DNA of 52,767 nt from CF-118 sp035689345 (GTDB lineage: Bacteria > Chloroflexota > Dormibacteria > Dormibacterales > Dormibacteraceae): assembly GCA_035689345.1 (NCBI GenBank), contig DASSLR010000100.1, forward strand, positions 1 through 52,767. Reading direction: 5' to 3'. A program made the position numbers and the translations under genes. The notes below the pieces were generated by a model. The model was not told the origin of the DNA and did not search any database. It saw only the letters and a list, made by a program, of their open reading frames with translations. Of this stretch, positions 51,604 to 52,767 are shown in pieces (the first letter of the stretch is position 1; each line of letters opens with the position of its first letter).

Positions 51604-52488
51604 TTACCTCCTGTGTGTGCTTGATCCGCTTGCTTTGAGATTGTCGCGCACGTCCGGCAGCGCGTCCGCGACCTTTTCCGCGAGCGCGACGGGCTGCGCC
51701 GTGCCGCGCACGTAGACGACCTGCTCGGTCATGCCGCGCTCGAGGTACGCACCCGACCGTTCGATGAGCTCCTGCTTGCTCTTGCCGTCCCAGTCGAACT
51801 GCACGGAACGGCGGATGTCAGCGGGGTTGCGGCCGACCTCGGCGCAGGCCTGCTCGAGCTTTTCGGTCAGCTCCTTCGTCTGGGCGGGGTCGCCACCCGA
51901 TGCGTTCCACACGTCGGCGTAGCGCGCGACCAGGCGCAGGGTCGTCTCGCCTGAGGCGCCGATCCAGATGGGCGGATGAGGCTTCTGCACGGGCTTGGGG
52001 TTCGCGATCGCGTCCTTCATGCGGTAGTAGCGGCCGTCGAAGTTGGTGCGGTCCTCGGTCCAGAGGGACTTGATGATGCGCAGCGACTCGCTTAACCGGC
52101 CGACGCGGTGGTCGAGGCCTTCGAATCCATACATCTGGTGCTCGATCTCCGCCCACGCGGCGCCGATGCCGAACTCGAGCCGCCCGCCGGACAGGTGATC
52201 GACGGTCACCGCTTCCTTGGCGAGCAGCGCCGGGTTGCGATAGGTGTTGCCCGTGACCATGCAGCCGATGCGTACGCGCTTGGTGGCCTCGGCCATGGCC
52301 GCCTGCAGCGTCCAGCCCTCGAAGATCGGCCGGTCGGGCCCGCCCTCGCCGATGGACGCCAGGTGGTCGAAGTCCCAAACGTGGTCGAAACCGCCGTCTT
52401 CGGCGATCCGCCACACCGCCCGCAGGTCCTCGATCGTGCAGTCCTGGCCCGACAGCTTCAGTCCGAAGCGGAGTGGATGCGTCATCAC
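51604..52488 (-). CDS. LLM-class F420-dependent oxidoreductase
   Basis: 294 aa in a luciferase-like TIM-barrel fold. RFGLKLSGQDCTIEDL, FDHVWDFDHLASIGE, VRIGCMVTGNTYRNPALLAKEAVTVDHLSGGRLEFGIG-type segments and GRYYRMKDAIANPKPVQKPHPPIWIG are typical of F420-using members. The substrate cannot be inferred. The start is GTG/ATG at 52488/52485 in a GTGA overlap with the lysE stop. An F420 cofactor implies an Actinobacteria- or Chloroflexota-type metabolism. Confidence 0.88.
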   Translation of the reverse strand: MMTHPLRFGLKLSGQDCTIEDLRAVWRIAEDGGFDHVWDFDHLASIGEGGPDRPIFEGWTLQAAMAEATKRVRIGCMVTGNTYRNPALLAKEAVTVDHLSGGRLEFGIGAAWAEIEHQMYGFEGLDHRVGRLSESLRIIKSLWTEDRTNFDGRYYRMKDAIANPKPVQKPHPPIWIGASGETTLRLVARYADVWNASGGDPAQTKELTEKLEQACAEVGRNPADIRRSVQFDWDGKSKQELIERSGAYLERGMTEQVVYVRGTAQPVALAEKVADALPDVRDNLKASGSSTHRR

Positions 52489-52767
52489 GATCTGATGTTA
52501 GCCACCACTGTGACCGCGCCGAGTCCGGCGATGGCGCGCGCGACCCGTGGCGTGATGCGCTTGCGCAAGGCCGCGGTGATCGCGGCGAGGATGAGCCACC
52601 AGCTCGCGGATCCCAGGCCCACCCCCGCGACCACCAGCGCCGGCCGCGTCCACGATCCGCTCAGGCCCGCTCCGAGGGCGGCCGCCAGCGCCGCGAACGA
52701 GACGATGGTCGCCGGGTTGGTGATCGTCAGGCCCAGGATCGAGGCGTACGCCCAGGCGAGACCCGCG
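52485..52767 (-). CDS. LysE/RhtB-type amino acid exporter (5' end beyond window)
   Basis: The last ~93 residues are visible. They read LGLTITNPATIVSFAALAAALG, then a helix ALVVAGVGLGSASWWLILAAI, then RVARAIAGLGAVTVVANIRS. ITNPATI..F and GSxxWW are LysE-family features. Members export basic amino acids, threonine or similar compounds. The start lies outside the window to the right. It overlaps the LLM gene start by 4 bp. Confidence 0.8.
   Translation of the reverse strand, partial: AGLAWAYASILGLTITNPATIVSFAALAAALGAGLSGSWTRPALVVAGVGLGSASWWLILAAITAALRKRITPRVARAIAGLGAVTVVANIRS

Overview
The window is GC-rich, gene-dense bacterial chromosome with no phage, IS or CRISPR structure. It carries an F420-type LLM oxidoreductase, SelA, wax-ester synthase/DGAT, class III-type PPK2, an ArsA with C-terminal HSP20 domain, Tat-exported DUF1501/DUF1800 proteins, dodecin and eukaryote-like Ser/Thr kinases. 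This mix fits an uncultured Dormibacterota/Chloroflexota-like or deep Actinobacteriota soil lineage. That placement is inference from gene content; no marker gene was compared.

Layout. 1-7.3 kb (minus strand): partial selA, an M50 protease, an ArsA-type ATPase with a small helical partner, a DUF1003 protein, a small membrane protein behind a textbook promoter and structured leader, an MFS exporter, a GcvH-like protein without its lipoyl lysine, and YchF. 7.3-11.7 kb: a tightly overlapped hom-thrC-thrB-lysC operon. 11.9-15.4 kb: an ornithine cyclodeaminase-like protein, an ECF sigma factor with a putative membrane partner, tRNA-Leu(GAG), an orphan membrane sensor and tRNA-Arg(TCG). 15.5-21 kb: a PHP phosphoesterase, an acyl-CoA ligase and a 930-aa kinase/Cys-rich/AAA+ fusion, then tRNA-Leu(CAG). 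21-31 kb: a kelch lipoprotein, an MFS protein, a PrsW-type protease, a five-gene DUF1800/DUF1501/ApbE/heme-b membrane operon, and WS/DGAT. 31-37.6 kb: an HtrA-like protease, PPK2, and a complete branched-chain amino acid ABC operon with fused LivG-LivF. 37.6-41.7 kb: a cold-shock gene with a two-hairpin leader, TypA/BipA and a DUF2207 protein. 41.8-42.7 kb: a short block bounded by tRNA-Leu(CAA) and a decayed copy of its 3' half. 42.8-47.3 kb: an AMIN-like lipoprotein, two FecR-domain paralogs and a predicted pseudokinase. 47.5-52.8 kb: tRNA-Leu(TAG), an S9 peptidase coupled to a thiolase, nicotinamidase, dodecin, an LLM oxidoreductase and a partial LysE exporter.

The most unusual signal is a family of intergenic elements, each with two matched 12-18 bp palindromes whose centres are 41 or 42 bp apart (four turns of B-DNA). 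Five loci are visible (about 15.4, 20.8, 37.6, 41.8 and 47.4 kb); four lie beside a tRNA gene or tRNA fragment. The palindrome sequence differs between loci but is nearly the same within each locus. Other points: four of the five tRNAs are different Leu isoacceptors, and there are several unusual fusions or degenerate catalytic proteins.
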